DNA of 5,570 nucleotides from assembly GCA_026388495.1 (NCBI GenBank), contig JAPLJQ010000589.1, positions 1 through 5,570 on the forward strand, in the 5' to 3' direction. Position 1 is the first letter of the stretch. Each line of letters starts with the position of its first letter. Shown piece after piece: positions 5,334 to 5,570 of the stretch. The position numbers and the translations under genes are program-made. The notes beneath the pieces are model-generated. The model ran no database searches. It saw only the letters and a program-made list of their open reading frames with translations, and was not told where the DNA came from. This DNA is from Deltaproteobacteria bacterium (GTDB lineage Bacteria > Desulfobacterota > Syntrophia > Syntrophales > UBA2185).

Positions 5334-5570
5334 TTATTTCACTTTACCGACCGGATAGTCCGCTTCGTCCCATGCCTTGATGCCGCCGGGATGACGATAC
5401 ACGTTTTTGTAGCCGAGCTTCACGGCCCACATGGCGCCATTGTGGCTGCGTGTGCATTTTACGAAACCGCAATAGAATACGATCAGACGATTCTTGTCCG
5501 GTCCAAGCAGCTTTTCCAGGTCGGTCTTTGTCTTATCATCCAGTTTGTTCATTTCCGGGATGGGAAATAC
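5334..5570 (-). CDS. Rhodanese-like protein, 3' part only (cut by window edge)
   Basis: The last 78 residues of a single-domain rhodanese-like sulfurtransferase. The frame is open to the edge, and the residues FPIPEM just before the ATG at 5552 look like the usual start of a rhodanese domain segment (after AHIPGA in relatives). That ATG is therefore probably internal and the true start lies beyond base 5570. Visible features are strand LIVFYC, the active-site loop CGFVKCTR (Cys34 to Arg41 of the visible part), then SHNGAMWAVKLGYKNVYRHP and GGIKAW, the standard closing motif. The loop has six residues between the Cys and Arg, longer than the usual four. Export cannot be judged because the N-terminus is missing. 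It could pass sulfane sulfur or selenium within the pathway of its neighbours. It is in the same orientation, about 100 bases from the radical SAM gene. Confidence 0.88.
   Translation of the reverse strand, partial: VFPIPEMNKLDDKTKTDLEKLLGPDKNRLIVFYCGFVKCTRSHNGAMWAVKLGYKNVYRHPGGIKAWDEADYPVGKVK

Noticed and set aside
1..5570. CRISPR array, tRNA or rRNA
   Set aside because: No regularly spaced repeats and no tRNA- or rRNA-like segments were found on reading through; the tandem 19-base repeats have no spacers.

Overview
The window reads as chromosomal DNA from an anaerobic, probably delta-proteobacterial (Desulfobacterota-like) organism. This rests on gene content and protein style: a selenium-metabolism YedF, its DUF3343 partner, a TIGR01977-type cysteine desulfurase, an ArsS-family radical SAM enzyme and a secreted caspase-like protein. 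No rRNA or other marker gene is present, so the assignment is an inference. All six supported genes lie on the minus strand, so the order of reading is from high to low coordinates.

Right half (5570 to 2113), a sulfur/selenium-handling cluster. It starts with the 3' part of a rhodanese-like gene cut by the window edge. After a gap of about 100 bases come an ArsS-family radical SAM gene and a cysteine desulfurase, with 6 bases between them and the desulfurase ribosome binding site lying across the radical SAM stop codon. After 137 more bases, which hold two tandem 19-base repeats, come yedF and a DUF3343 gene. These two overlap by 4 bases (GTGA), so they are translationally coupled. The likely shared theme is release of S or Se from (seleno)cysteine by the desulfurase and its transfer as persulfide or perselenide through small Cys carriers (the rhodanese, the TusA domain of YedF, the CxxC of DUF3343). 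The radical SAM enzyme is a possible consumer or partner. No selD, selA/B/C or arsM gene is visible here.

Left half (2112 to 1). About 260 bases of AT-rich spacer with a possible promoter precede a 489-residue exported caspase-fold (peptidase C14) protein with an intact His/Cys dyad, an EF-hand-like loop, a long charged coiled coil and a small C-terminal domain. Beyond its stop codon, the last 382 bases hold no complete gene. They contain what looks like a decayed fragment of an IS91-family transposase on the minus strand, several strong inverted repeats that could fold into a multibranched structure, and a short motif resembling the ends of REP/RAYT elements. This end looks like mobile-element debris.

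The most unusual points are the association of the ArsS-like enzyme with selenium-type carriers but without arsM, the tandem repeat before yedF, the eight-residue rhodanese active-site loop, the caspase architecture with an 8-base G/C homopolymer in its linker, and the transposon relic with its hairpin cluster.
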